Positions 53,680 to 62,800 of a stretch of DNA of 64,000 nucleotides are shown here, piece after piece. The notes beneath the pieces are model-generated. The model was not told where the DNA came from and ran no database searches. It saw nothing but the letters and a program-made list of their open reading frames with translations. The stretch covers positions 1 to 64,000 of the forward strand of contig JBELIG010000001.1 of assembly GCA_042091035.1 (NCBI GenBank), given 5' to 3'. Origin of the DNA: AM-2324 sp042091035 (lineage in GTDB: Bacteria > Bacteroidota > Bacteroidia > Chitinophagales > Saprospiraceae). Position 1 is the first letter of the stretch, and each line of letters begins with the position of its first letter. The translations under genes were made by a program, and so were the position numbers.

Positions 53680-55101
53680 TTGGACTTAGACCTTCCTTCC
53701 AGTTACTTTTTCAATAAATTTTGCTTCCTCTTTTATCAAAGTGGGCAAGACATTCAGAATGTCGATAGTTCACTCCTAATAATGTACATCGCACTATTAA
53801 TTGTGTTGATCATTGGTTCTGCACTCGTTTCTGGCTCAGAAGTTGCCTTTTTTTCTTTAGGACATAATGAATTTGCCCTTCTCGAAAATGAAGAATCTAG
53901 ACAGGCAAAAGCAATCCTAAAATTAAAAGAGGCCCCAAGATCCTTGCTTGCTACTATACTAATAGCAAACAATTTTATCAACATTGCGATTGTTCTAATA
54001 TCCGACCTCATCGTAGAAATGAGTCTGGGCAATAATGCTTTTTTCAATTCGGCACAACTACTGAATGAACGATTGGGGCTAATGGAAGTTTCTAGCTATC
54101 AAAGCCTTCTATCAAACTCAGTAACTGTAATAGGAGTTACCTTTATATTAGTGCTCTTCGGAGAGATTACTCCAAAAGTATATGCACAGGTCAATAAAAT
54201 GAAATTGGCAAAGTTTATGGCTCGTCCACTTATCTTGATGTTAAGAGCCTTTAAACCACTTGCTTCCTTCCTCGTAAAAGGATCAAATCTAATCGAGCGA
54301 AGATTAGAAAGAAAAACAGACTCAAACTCTCCATCAAGAGCAGAAATTGGACAAGCCATAGAACTCACAGTAGTTGATGACACTACAGAGAATTCCGAGA
54401 TAGACATTCTTAAACGTATCGTATCGTTTGGAGATGTAATGGTTAAACAGATCATGACAGCCCGGGTAGATGTCATAGCTATTGACAAAGAAATGGACTT
54501 TAGTGAAATACTAACAATTGTCAAAGATAGTGGCTACTCCCGTATGCCCGTATTTGAAGAAGATTTTGATAGAATCACTGGTATCCTTTACGCTAAAGAT
54601 CTTCTCCCATACTTGAATGAGACTAAGACTTTCAATTGGCAAAACCTTATTCGAGACAATATCATTTTTGCGCCAGAGGCAAAGAAGATAAATGTCATGT
54701 TAAAGGAATTCCAAAGTTCAAGAATGCACCTTGCTGTAGTAGTAGACGAATACGGTGGTACACTAGGGATAGTTACCTTAGAGGATATCCTCGAGGAAGT
54801 TATTGGAGACATAAAAGATGAATTTGACGATGAGGTGGAATTAGTTTACCAACGCCTAGATAAAGATAATTTCATCTTTGAAGGGAAAACATTGTTGAAT
54901 GATATTTACAAGATATTAGACATCGAAAGCAATTACTTTGAAGCGATTCGTGGAGAGGCAGACTCTATAGCAGGGCTACTTTTAGAAATAGCAAAGTCAA
55001 TTCCAACTATCAATACGGAATTCCGATTCAAGTCGTTCATATTTAAAGTCATATCCGTTGACAAGAAAAGAATTAAAGAAGTAAAAATCACCAGAACATA
55101 A
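53680..55101 (+). CDS. gldE: Gliding-motility protein GldE (CNNM/CorC-like)
   Basis: The 473-residue protein has a DUF21/CNNM membrane domain (spans about 35-60, 85-110, 140-165), a CBS pair (about 230-350, 'VSFGDVMVKQIMTARVDVIAID', 'GYSRMPVFEE', 'VVDEYGGTLGIVTLEDILEEVIG') and a CorC C-terminal domain. GldE is needed with GldD for gliding in Flavobacterium johnsoniae; the transport function of the family is suggested but not proven there. The frame starts with TTG at 53680; 'MDLDLPSSYFF' resembles the start of known GldE, and the next ATG (53782) would cut into the first span. Its stop overlaps the gldD ATG by one base. Confidence 0.88.
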   Translation: MDLDLPSSYFFNKFCFLFYQSGQDIQNVDSSLLIMYIALLIVLIIGSALVSGSEVAFFSLGHNEFALLENEESRQAKAILKLKEAPRSLLATILIANNFINIAIVLISDLIVEMSLGNNAFFNSAQLLNERLGLMEVSSYQSLLSNSVTVIGVTFILVLFGEITPKVYAQVNKMKLAKFMARPLILMLRAFKPLASFLVKGSNLIERRLERKTDSNSPSRAEIGQAIELTVVDDTTENSEIDILKRIVSFGDVMVKQIMTARVDVIAIDKEMDFSEILTIVKDSGYSRMPVFEEDFDRITGILYAKDLLPYLNETKTFNWQNLIRDNIIFAPEAKKINVMLKEFQSSRMHLAVVVDEYGGTLGIVTLEDILEEVIGDIKDEFDDEVELVYQRLDKDNFIFEGKTLLNDIYKILDIESNYFEAIRGEADSIAGLLLEIAKSIPTINTEFRFKSFIFKVISVDKKRIKEVKITRT

Positions 55102-55697
55102 TGAGAAATAGTTTCTTTGGAATCCTAACAATTTGTACCCTGCTCTTTGCATGTACCGACAGTACGATCTATAATCCCAAACCCAGGTCTTACCCCAAAA
55201 TCAATTATCCAGATAGGGCTTTCACGGACTTCAATACTTCATACTGTAACTTTTCATTTAGAATGCCTGCATATTTTGAAGTTCAGCAAGACAGTACTTA
55301 CTTTGATCTCAAACCAGATAATGAATGTTGGTTTAATCTTTACTTAAAGGAATTTGATTGCACAATTTATTGTAACTATGTAGAGGTTGGAAAATCAAAA
55401 TCCTTTAAAGAACTTAAAGAAGATGCCTTTAAGATTACATCCCAACACAACAAAAGAGCCACATATATTGATGAAATTCTTCTTCAGAACGATTATGGTG
55501 CTCGAGGTATAGCTTTTGAGGTAGAAGGCCCTGTTGCTTCTCATTATCAATTCTATCTGACTGATGAGGCACAGAATCATTTTTTCAGAGGTTCACTCTA
55601 CTTCGATTCACAGTCTAAACCAGATTCACTAAGGCCTATGTTAGACTTTGTAAAACAGGACCTAGATTCCTTGTTTTATACCTTTAAATGGGAATAA
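55101..55697 (+). CDS. gldD: Gliding-motility lipoprotein GldD
   Basis: The 198-residue protein has a lipobox (LLFAC, cysteine 18) and the GldD body: 'YNPKPRSYPKINYPDRAF', 'CNFSFRMPAYFEVQQD', 'WFNLYLKEFDCTIYCNY' and 'HFFRGSLYFDS.PKPDSLRP'-type ending. In F. johnsoniae GldD is required for gliding and linked to T9SS function. It overlaps gldE by one base. Even non-motile Bacteroidota keep the pair, so its presence here indicates T9SS function rather than proving motility. Confidence 0.92.
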   Translation: MRNSFFGILTICTLLFACTDSTIYNPKPRSYPKINYPDRAFTDFNTSYCNFSFRMPAYFEVQQDSTYFDLKPDNECWFNLYLKEFDCTIYCNYVEVGKSKSFKELKEDAFKITSQHNKRATYIDEILLQNDYGARGIAFEVEGPVASHYQFYLTDEAQNHFFRGSLYFDSQSKPDSLRPMLDFVKQDLDSLFYTFKWE

Positions 55698-55729
55698 AAA
55701 AAGGGGCAAATTAGTTTGCCCCTTTTTTT
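55696..55729. terminator. Bidirectional intrinsic terminator
   Basis: GGGGCAAA (55703-55710) pairs with TTTGCCCC (55715-55722) with A-run and T-run flanks, between gldD and a convergent CHU_C gene. Confidence 0.9.
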
Positions 55730-56579
55730 ATCGTATTAACATTAACTCGCCCCTAAATGCTCGATTTTTATTTACCGAGGGACAAAATACAACTAAATCG
55801 TAATAGTAAACATCCATAGGAGCAGGAGCAATTCCTCCATTCCTTAGGTTTATATTTCCATCCCAAACGCCACGATCAGTATCTCCAAATCCTGTCTCAA
55901 ATACAAGCTCACCCCAACGATTATAAATGCTCATTCTTTCTAACTTCTGGGCACTCTTAAAATAAATAGGCCCAAACGTTTTATTGGCATCATCCACAAC
56001 ACTATTCGGCCTAAAAGCATTAGGAACAGAAACACGATCTAAAAAACAATCTGAATCTCTTTCTGAAATATAGGTACCTGAAAGGCTTTGTAAACAACCA
56101 TTTGCATCCAAAAATTCAACCGAATATTCCATTGTATCCAAGCCTTGAAAACTAGTCGCAAAACAGGTATCACAATCAAACCAAGACGATTCATACCAAT
56201 TTATTGAACTCGCAGAGCTTAGCGTGTCTCCACCTGAATCCAATAAAACACAGGCAACAGATTCACCAAAACAAACTGTTGTGTCTGATGGGCTTACTGA
56301 AAACCCAGCTAAGCCCGACTCAACCAACTCTAAAATATACAAGGTGTCCATATCAGCAGGACCCTCTTGAAAAACTTCATAGATGCCGGGTTCTGAGAAC
56401 GTTTCACCGAAAATTGAAATCGTGTCGTCACAAAAAAACAGCAGGGAATCAACCTCAGTTGTATCTAAACTCATGCTGTAGTCGTTTACCAGATTTATAG
56501 CTTTTAAATCGGTAATATTCAAGAATAATACTGCAAGAACAGTTCCGATTTTCAAAAATCGGCAAATCAGGTAACTCAT
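55728..56579 (-). CDS. Small CHU_C-domain (type B T9SS) secreted protein
   Basis: The 283-residue protein has a signal peptide (about residues 8-28), short beta-modules with paired cysteines ('CFGESVACVLLDS', 'WFDCDTCFA'), and a gliding-associated C-terminal domain ('VPNAFRPNSV', 'MSIYNRWGELVFET'). The C-terminal domain targets it to the T9SS. Function is unknown; it is next to the OmpA/PorP/adhesin cluster and may be exported by the same machinery. A -7 box (56611-56618 on the minus strand) lies about 32 bases upstream. Confidence 0.82.
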   Translation of the reverse strand: MSYLICRFLKIGTVLAVLFLNITDLKAINLVNDYSMSLDTTEVDSLLFFCDDTISIFGETFSEPGIYEVFQEGPADMDTLYILELVESGLAGFSVSPSDTTVCFGESVACVLLDSGGDTLSSASSINWYESSWFDCDTCFATSFQGLDTMEYSVEFLDANGCLQSLSGTYISERDSDCFLDRVSVPNAFRPNSVVDDANKTFGPIYFKSAQKLERMSIYNRWGELVFETGFGDTDRGVWDGNINLRNGGIAPAPMDVYYYDLVVFCPSVNKNRAFRGELMLIR

Positions 56580-56610
56580 AGTGTGTCAAGTCTTTTCATG
56601 GTACTACTTG

Positions 56611-56618
56611 CAAAATTA
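56611..56618 (-). promoter_or_regulatory. -7 box for the 55728 gene
   Basis: On the minus strand this reads TAATTTTG, an exact TAnnTTTG match. The upstream -33 spacing is poor. Confidence 0.35.
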
Positions 56619-56673
56619 TCTTATAAATTCAAATAACACTGTAATTGACTGAACAGATTTAAAAAAACTTGCC

Positions 56674-58743
56674 CTATTTATTATTTTTCACAAATCGGAG
56701 AGTGGACTCTTCGGCCATTTTCCGAATAATTACTTCAGTTCTACGGTTATATTGGTGTTCGTCATCCGAACAATTAACACCATCCGAACATGAATTTCTG
56801 AGTACTTCCTCTCCTTTTCCTACTGCTCGTACCCTATTATCATCTATCCCTTTTGCAATAAGATAATTCTTTGCCGAAACAGCTCTTTCTTCTGAAAGAA
56901 AAAGATTATAATCCTTCTTCCCCCTCGAATCCGTGTGAGCAATTAGATCGATTTCTATACTAGGATATGCTTTTAAAATAGTAGCTAGAGCATCCAGTTC
57001 AAGGGCATCCCCTGTGCGAATTGCAGACTTATCAAAATCATAATAGATATTCTCAAGTACAATAGTTACCCCTTCTTTAAGGGACTCTACAAGAAATTCA
57101 GTACTAGATTTTTCCAACTCAAAAAGGATATCCAGCTTTGCGATATCAGGTTCCTCTGAACTCAAGGGAGCCAAAGACATCTCAGCGGTTTTATAATCTG
57201 CAGCAAGTGTTTTCAAGCTATACTTATATAACTTTCTAAGACACAACTCCACCCTTCCATCAGCATCAGAGTATACTATTTTTTTCTTGCGTTCTGTCTC
57301 ATCCAACACTTCAACTTGTATACCCTCAAGTACCCGTCCACTTTGTTTATCCTTTACATAAGCCGCAACAGATACGCAATCTGTCTTTTTCATTGGAACA
57401 ACGATCTCCCGCTGGACATTCTTAGAAACAAACAAGTCCTCTATAGGTATTTCAACAGGATCATATCCTTCTGCCATTACACTTAGTATATAATCTTTAC
57501 TCTGCACCAAGGGTAAATATGCTTTTCCATCTTTCCCGGTGAATTCATCTGGTTCTCCCACAGAAAAAAGCTCCTTTTTAAGTAGCTCGAAGTTAAGTTT
57601 TTCGTCTGCAGAATTATCAAGAGCCACCTCATATACAGCTGCATCCTCAAATCCACCATCTGATTTCAACAAAAAGGATCGTATCTCTGCATTGTTGATA
57701 AAAGATTTATCTTCAACATCAAACACTAGCACTACAGATGGAACTTCCACTTTTTCTTTGATAAACGGTATACCGCCTTCGAAAGAGAAACTGTAAATAT
57801 CGTCTTTCCCCATGCTTTCACTTCTATTTGAGGTAAAGAACCCAAAATCTCCCTCTTCACTAATTAGCATTCCAAAATCATCCATTGAAGAATTGAATGG
57901 CGTTCCGAGGGCAATAGATTTCCAACTATCCTCACTTTCTAGATCGACCATAAAATTGTCCAAACCTCCCATACTTTTTTTATTATCCGAGGCATAAAAA
58001 AGAAAGCCAGAATCATGGGTAAAAGGAAAAGCTTCATTGAATTTTGTATTGACCTCCGGACCAAGATTTACCGGAGACGACCAACCATTTTTTGTCCATT
58101 CGACAAAATATAGATCATAGCCCCCTCTACCTCCAGGCATATTTGAAGAAAAATATAAGCGCTTACCGTCCGAAGATAGACTTGGATGCTGACATGAGTA
58201 TTCATCTGAATTAAATGACAATTCTTCAATATCCTCCCAATCGTATTCCCCCTTTTTCGCTCTATATATCTTAGTACCAACTTTTCCAGAAGTATCCGTA
58301 TACTGTTTTCCGTCCTTATAATTATTTCGTGTGAAAAAAATCACATCCCCAGTTATATTAAACGAACAAGGCCCTTCATGCAGGTCTGTATTGATTGTTC
58401 TGGAGAAGTTCGTAGGCTCTGTTGGACGATTTAGACCATCTAAATCACTATAGTATAGGTCAAAAAATGTTTCATCAATAGATCGATCGACATCCCCCCA
58501 TTTCTTTCTAGAAGAGACAAATACAATTCCATTCCTGTAAAAGGCGGGAGAAAAATCTATGCGTTCAGAATTTATAGCGGCAGTATTATCAAGCTTAACT
58601 TGATTCCAATGACTGGGTTTGTCATATTTATCCTCAGAAGTCTTGGATTTCACTTTGTTTTCCTGAGCGTAAATATTTGCACTCAAAAGAACCAACATAC
58701 CTAGACATAACCCGAATCTATAGATTTCGAAATTTTTTTTCAT
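56674..58743 (-). CDS. OmpA-family protein with PD40-like beta-propeller
   Basis: The 689-residue protein has a signal peptide (about residues 8-26), a WD40/PD40-like propeller (about 60-330; repeats 'FSPAFYRNGIVFVSSRKK', 'HPSLSSDGKRLYFSSNMPGG', 'FPFTHDSGFLFYASDNK'), two carboxypeptidase-regulatory-like modules (about 335-545) and a C-terminal OmpA domain ('YYDFDKSAIRTGDA', 'DLIAHTDSRG', 'NRRTEVIIR'). Such proteins (PorE-like) link the T9SS outer complex to peptidoglycan. It lies between the small CHU_C gene and porP-like gene, the usual layout for an adhesin-export cluster. Confidence 0.9.
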   Translation of the reverse strand: MKKNFEIYRFGLCLGMLVLLSANIYAQENKVKSKTSEDKYDKPSHWNQVKLDNTAAINSERIDFSPAFYRNGIVFVSSRKKWGDVDRSIDETFFDLYYSDLDGLNRPTEPTNFSRTINTDLHEGPCSFNITGDVIFFTRNNYKDGKQYTDTSGKVGTKIYRAKKGEYDWEDIEELSFNSDEYSCQHPSLSSDGKRLYFSSNMPGGRGGYDLYFVEWTKNGWSSPVNLGPEVNTKFNEAFPFTHDSGFLFYASDNKKSMGGLDNFMVDLESEDSWKSIALGTPFNSSMDDFGMLISEEGDFGFFTSNRSESMGKDDIYSFSFEGGIPFIKEKVEVPSVVLVFDVEDKSFINNAEIRSFLLKSDGGFEDAAVYEVALDNSADEKLNFELLKKELFSVGEPDEFTGKDGKAYLPLVQSKDYILSVMAEGYDPVEIPIEDLFVSKNVQREIVVPMKKTDCVSVAAYVKDKQSGRVLEGIQVEVLDETERKKKIVYSDADGRVELCLRKLYKYSLKTLAADYKTAEMSLAPLSSEEPDIAKLDILFELEKSSTEFLVESLKEGVTIVLENIYYDFDKSAIRTGDALELDALATILKAYPSIEIDLIAHTDSRGKKDYNLFLSEERAVSAKNYLIAKGIDDNRVRAVGKGEEVLRNSCSDGVNCSDDEHQYNRRTEVIIRKMAEESTLRFVKNNK

Positions 58744-58864
58744 TTAGATTGATTTTGAACTTCACTGATTACTATAATATAGTTATATATAATTTTATAT
58801 AACGCAACAAATCACAATTGAAATACAAAAAACAAAAAAAATTACCTTGTCCTTGATATTTAAT

Positions 58865-59827
58865 CTACATATATCTAGGGTTACCTATACGTTTACTTCC
58901 TTTCTTGAGTGCTCGATATTTAATCATAATCTCAAAAGAACCTGCACTATAAGTACTAATAGAACTAAGGGTAATATCATAGCTAAAAGCCAATAAGGTC
59001 TTTGGCGATAGATAAGTCCCTATGATTAAGTTTGCTGATTCAATAACACCAAAGTTTCTACCACCGTTTCTGTAAGTAGCACCCATATAGAGTTTATCTT
59101 CAATGTTGTACATTAGGTTGAATTCCAGATTTAAATATGACTCCGATACATACCGAATCAAAAGATTTGGCTGTAGAGCATTTCCCTTCTTTAGTTCGAT
59201 ATCTCCACCTCCCATAAAATAAAAATGCCTTACACCAATACTTTGGCCGACCTCCTCAGGAACAAATTCAATGTTTTCCTCTATCATCCCAGGGATTGAG
59301 AATCCCAAATAGAATTTCTCAGAACTGAAATAGGCTCCCAAGCCTACATTAAAGAGGAATTTACTTTGAAATCCAATTGGAATACTAAGGTCTTCTTCTA
59401 ATGAATGAATAGAAACTAATCGTTCATCACTATAATCAACTCCGTAAGAATTCAAATCTACATTCATTCCCATAAGCATTGAACTACCTCTCCCCAAACG
59501 CAGTCTATAACCATAAATAGCGCTAACCGTTTGTTCTGAAGTAATACCGGCTTTGAAATTACTTATCGTCAATCCTCCACCAACTCTGTTATTCAAAAAA
59601 GGCATTGAAAAACTAGCCTTCTGAAGATTAGGCGCTCCGTCCACACCTAGCCATTGTGACCGAACCTGAGCAACTAAAACCGGGGACTTCTCTTCAACGA
59701 CAAAGCCAGGATTATAAAACAGTTTATTCATCATGAAATTTGATGTTAAAACCTCCTGCTGCGCAAAGGATCCAAAACAAATCAAACAAAAAACTATTGT
59801 AAGTATCTTTTTCATAGGTTCTAGCAT
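58865..59827 (-). CDS. PorP/SprF-family T9SS outer-membrane protein
   Basis: The 320-residue protein has a signal peptide (MKKILTIVFCLICFGSFAQQ from Met5) and the PorP/SprF barrel pattern: 'NFMMNKLFYNPGFV', 'VAQVRSQWLGVDGAP', 'LNNRVGGGLTISNFKAG' and 'YGYRLRLGRGSSM'. SprF is needed for surface delivery of its partner adhesin SprB; the partner here is the giant CHU_C protein encoded directly upstream. Its first ATG overlaps that gene's stop by one base (TAATG); Met5 is an alternative start. About 120 non-coding bases separate it from the OmpA-like gene. Confidence 0.93.
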   Translation of the reverse strand: MLEPMKKILTIVFCLICFGSFAQQEVLTSNFMMNKLFYNPGFVVEEKSPVLVAQVRSQWLGVDGAPNLQKASFSMPFLNNRVGGGLTISNFKAGITSEQTVSAIYGYRLRLGRGSSMLMGMNVDLNSYGVDYSDERLVSIHSLEEDLSIPIGFQSKFLFNVGLGAYFSSEKFYLGFSIPGMIEENIEFVPEEVGQSIGVRHFYFMGGGDIELKKGNALQPNLLIRYVSESYLNLEFNLMYNIEDKLYMGATYRNGGRNFGVIESANLIIGTYLSPKTLLAFSYDITLSSISTYSAGSFEIMIKYRALKKGSKRIGNPRYM

Positions 59828-62800
59828 TAACGTTGAATATGTAAAAATCCTATTAGCTCTTGTGAACTCGGCGAATACTGAATAATATAATAATAGGTCC
59901 CGGTCGGCAGCATATCACCACTCCAATTGTTCTCATAACCAGTTACTTCAAAGACCTTATCCCCCCATATATTGAAGATCTGAACATAATTATCTGGATA
60001 ATTCGGAATACATGGAATTATAAACTCATCATTATAGCCATCTTCATTTGGAGTAATAATATTTGGTATAAAATCACAATTTGTATTTTCACCTATATTG
60101 ATATAAACCGTGGCAATGCTGCTACTTCCACACAGATTACTCTGAAGTTCATATTTAAAAGAATCAATGCCTACATAATTCTGGTCAGAAAAATAACGTA
60201 CCGTATTCTGTTCTAAATTAATCGAACCATGCTCCGGTTCCGTCAGGATGATAAGTTGATCCAAATCCAAGTCTGAATTAAAATCATTAAGCAATACATC
60301 AATGAGAATATTTGTCCCAGCAAATTCAATAGCCACAACATCATCTATAGCCTCCGGTAATAAGGTATAATTGACAAGCAATTCTTCTCTATAATCTAAT
60401 CCACAAACCCCGTCCAAAAATTCAAAATAGAAAACATTAGCTCCTTCCACTAAATTACTAACATTAGTGTTGTGTAAATTGACATCCTGAAAAACAATAT
60501 TTTGATCGGGTGAACTCCATACTCCCTCGTAATCCGTAGGTTCAATTCCGTTTAATTGGAATGTGCCATCACCACAAATATCTACTACCACATCCTCAAT
60601 CATAGGAAATTCATTTAAAAGACGAACATTTAAAGTATCTGAAGAGGCACCACATCCATAATCAGGCAGATTCCAATAGAACTCATACTCAGTTTGAGTA
60701 TTTGGATTCAAGTCTATAAAGGTGGATGTATTTCCTGGTATGGTTACTATTGATTGCTGACCTAATGGCTGTGTCCAAAAACCAAGCGCAGGAATATTTA
60801 CCGAAGATTGAGCACTTACAAAAATGCTTTCTTGCAAGCAGGTATCAATATCAAGTCCCACATATGCTTGTTCTTGAACTGCAATATAAAGTGAAGCCGT
60901 ATCACGGCTGTAATCTTCACAAGCACCATAAGTTAAACTCCATTCGAAATCATAATATACTTTAGGATCAAGACCGTCCACTTTAGTACTTGCTTCCTGT
61001 GGGCTTATAAATATTGGATCACTTGAATTAATGGATGACCAAATAGTCTGAATTTCAGCTGGAGGCAAATCTGCTATCAACTCAAAATAGTCATCATTCT
61101 CACAATACCTAAAGGTATCCATACTTATAAAAGCTAGATTATCAGGCTGGCTAAATATAGTGACCTCTAAAGAGGCAGTATCCTCAGACACACAAGACTC
61201 TGACATACCCACCACTTCAAATTCTATCAATTGCTCGCTCATACTTGGAATCAATGTATTTTGAACCTCCCAGTTTGCGGGCCCAACCATACCATCAAAA
61301 CCAAATAACACAACTCCATCCTTCATAAGTGCATAGTCTACTCCAGGTTCTGGATTCTCCAAGAACAATTCAATGGGCTTGGCAAGGTCTAAACAAAGTG
61401 AATCGAACAGAGAAGTCAATTCAACTAAGGCAGGTAATGGTTTTACTAAAATATCAAAACTGTAAATATCTGATTCACAGCCTAATTCCTCATACATAAA
61501 ACTATAAGTATATAGGTTACTTACACTTTGCTGATCATTAATTTGACAAGCATCTTCAATAACCGTGTTTCCTGGCAACTCCCAGTCTATTGATCCATCA
61601 AGTCCTATACAATTCAACACACTTATGTCGATACTTTCATTTGCACAAACAGAGGACTCATATGCTACATCCAATTCAGGAAGTACCAATATTTCGTAGA
61701 TCGTACTATTTGAAAGCTCAGAAAGGCAATTATCTTTTGTCAGGTATTGAACCTGTAACATATCGAAATCATAATCATTGATATTTGATAGTAACAATTC
61801 TGGCATTGTAGTATCAATAATTAATTCGCCTTGGTCAAAAATCCAAAAATATAATGAGTCATTAGATATGGAATTCGTCTGAAACAAGACGGCTTCGTTT
61901 TCACAAAATATATAGTCATCAGCCTGCACGTTTGGGGAATCCAAGACCGGCAGTTCTTCAGGTATATCTAGGATTATAGAAATTGAATCAGAAGAACAAT
62001 TTGTAATTGTGTCAAGAAGAATTAAAGTATAACTTCCCGAATTGATGGAACCAGGGTTGCTAATATTTAGTAATGAATCAGTGCCTATAAGATCGCCATC
62101 AAATAACCATTGCTCGGCTAAAAGCATATCTGAATCAGATTCATAAGACAATTCCATAACAAAATCTGGCCCTTGATAACAATCTGGAACATTGTTCTCT
62201 AATGAAATAATTTCAGGATTATTAAAAACAGTTAGTGTTAGGGTGTCGGAGTTTTGACAACCTGGATATCCATTATCTACATCTAGATAATATATACCAG
62301 ATACTGGATTATTGATAGTATGCTTAAACCCGTTTTCCGTTTCGCCACTTGGCAAGGTCCAAGTATAGATAAGGTCTGTTTGAAAACTTGCCTCTAGGTC
62401 GTAACTACTTTCAGAAGAACATATCTCCTCTTCTGAAATTATCTCAGTAACAGGAATAGGAATGACATCTAGCGTCACCAAATTCGAAGTATCTGAAGTA
62501 CAACCATTTCCGGCGGTCACAACGCGATAATCTGTTTGATCTGTTAATTGAATATCAATCAATGTAAATTCAGAATCAGCTGAACCAAAAACTTCATCGC
62601 CAATAAAAAAATATGCTGTAACCCCCGTGAAATCGCCACTTGCTGTAAATGTAACCTCGGCACCTTCACATACCAACTCACTATCCGAAGCTAAACTAGG
62701 CGTAGACGGTTTTTCCAATACTTCGACCTGAATTTCTAAAGGAAGAATAGCACAAGAAGGTAGAATCGCATCAAACACTTCCAGGTTGATTGTGAAAAGT

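Noticed and set aside
54099..54524. A 141-codon minus-strand frame within gldE
   Set aside because: It is antisense to a conserved membrane gene, serine/threonine-rich as expected from a shadow frame, with no promoter.
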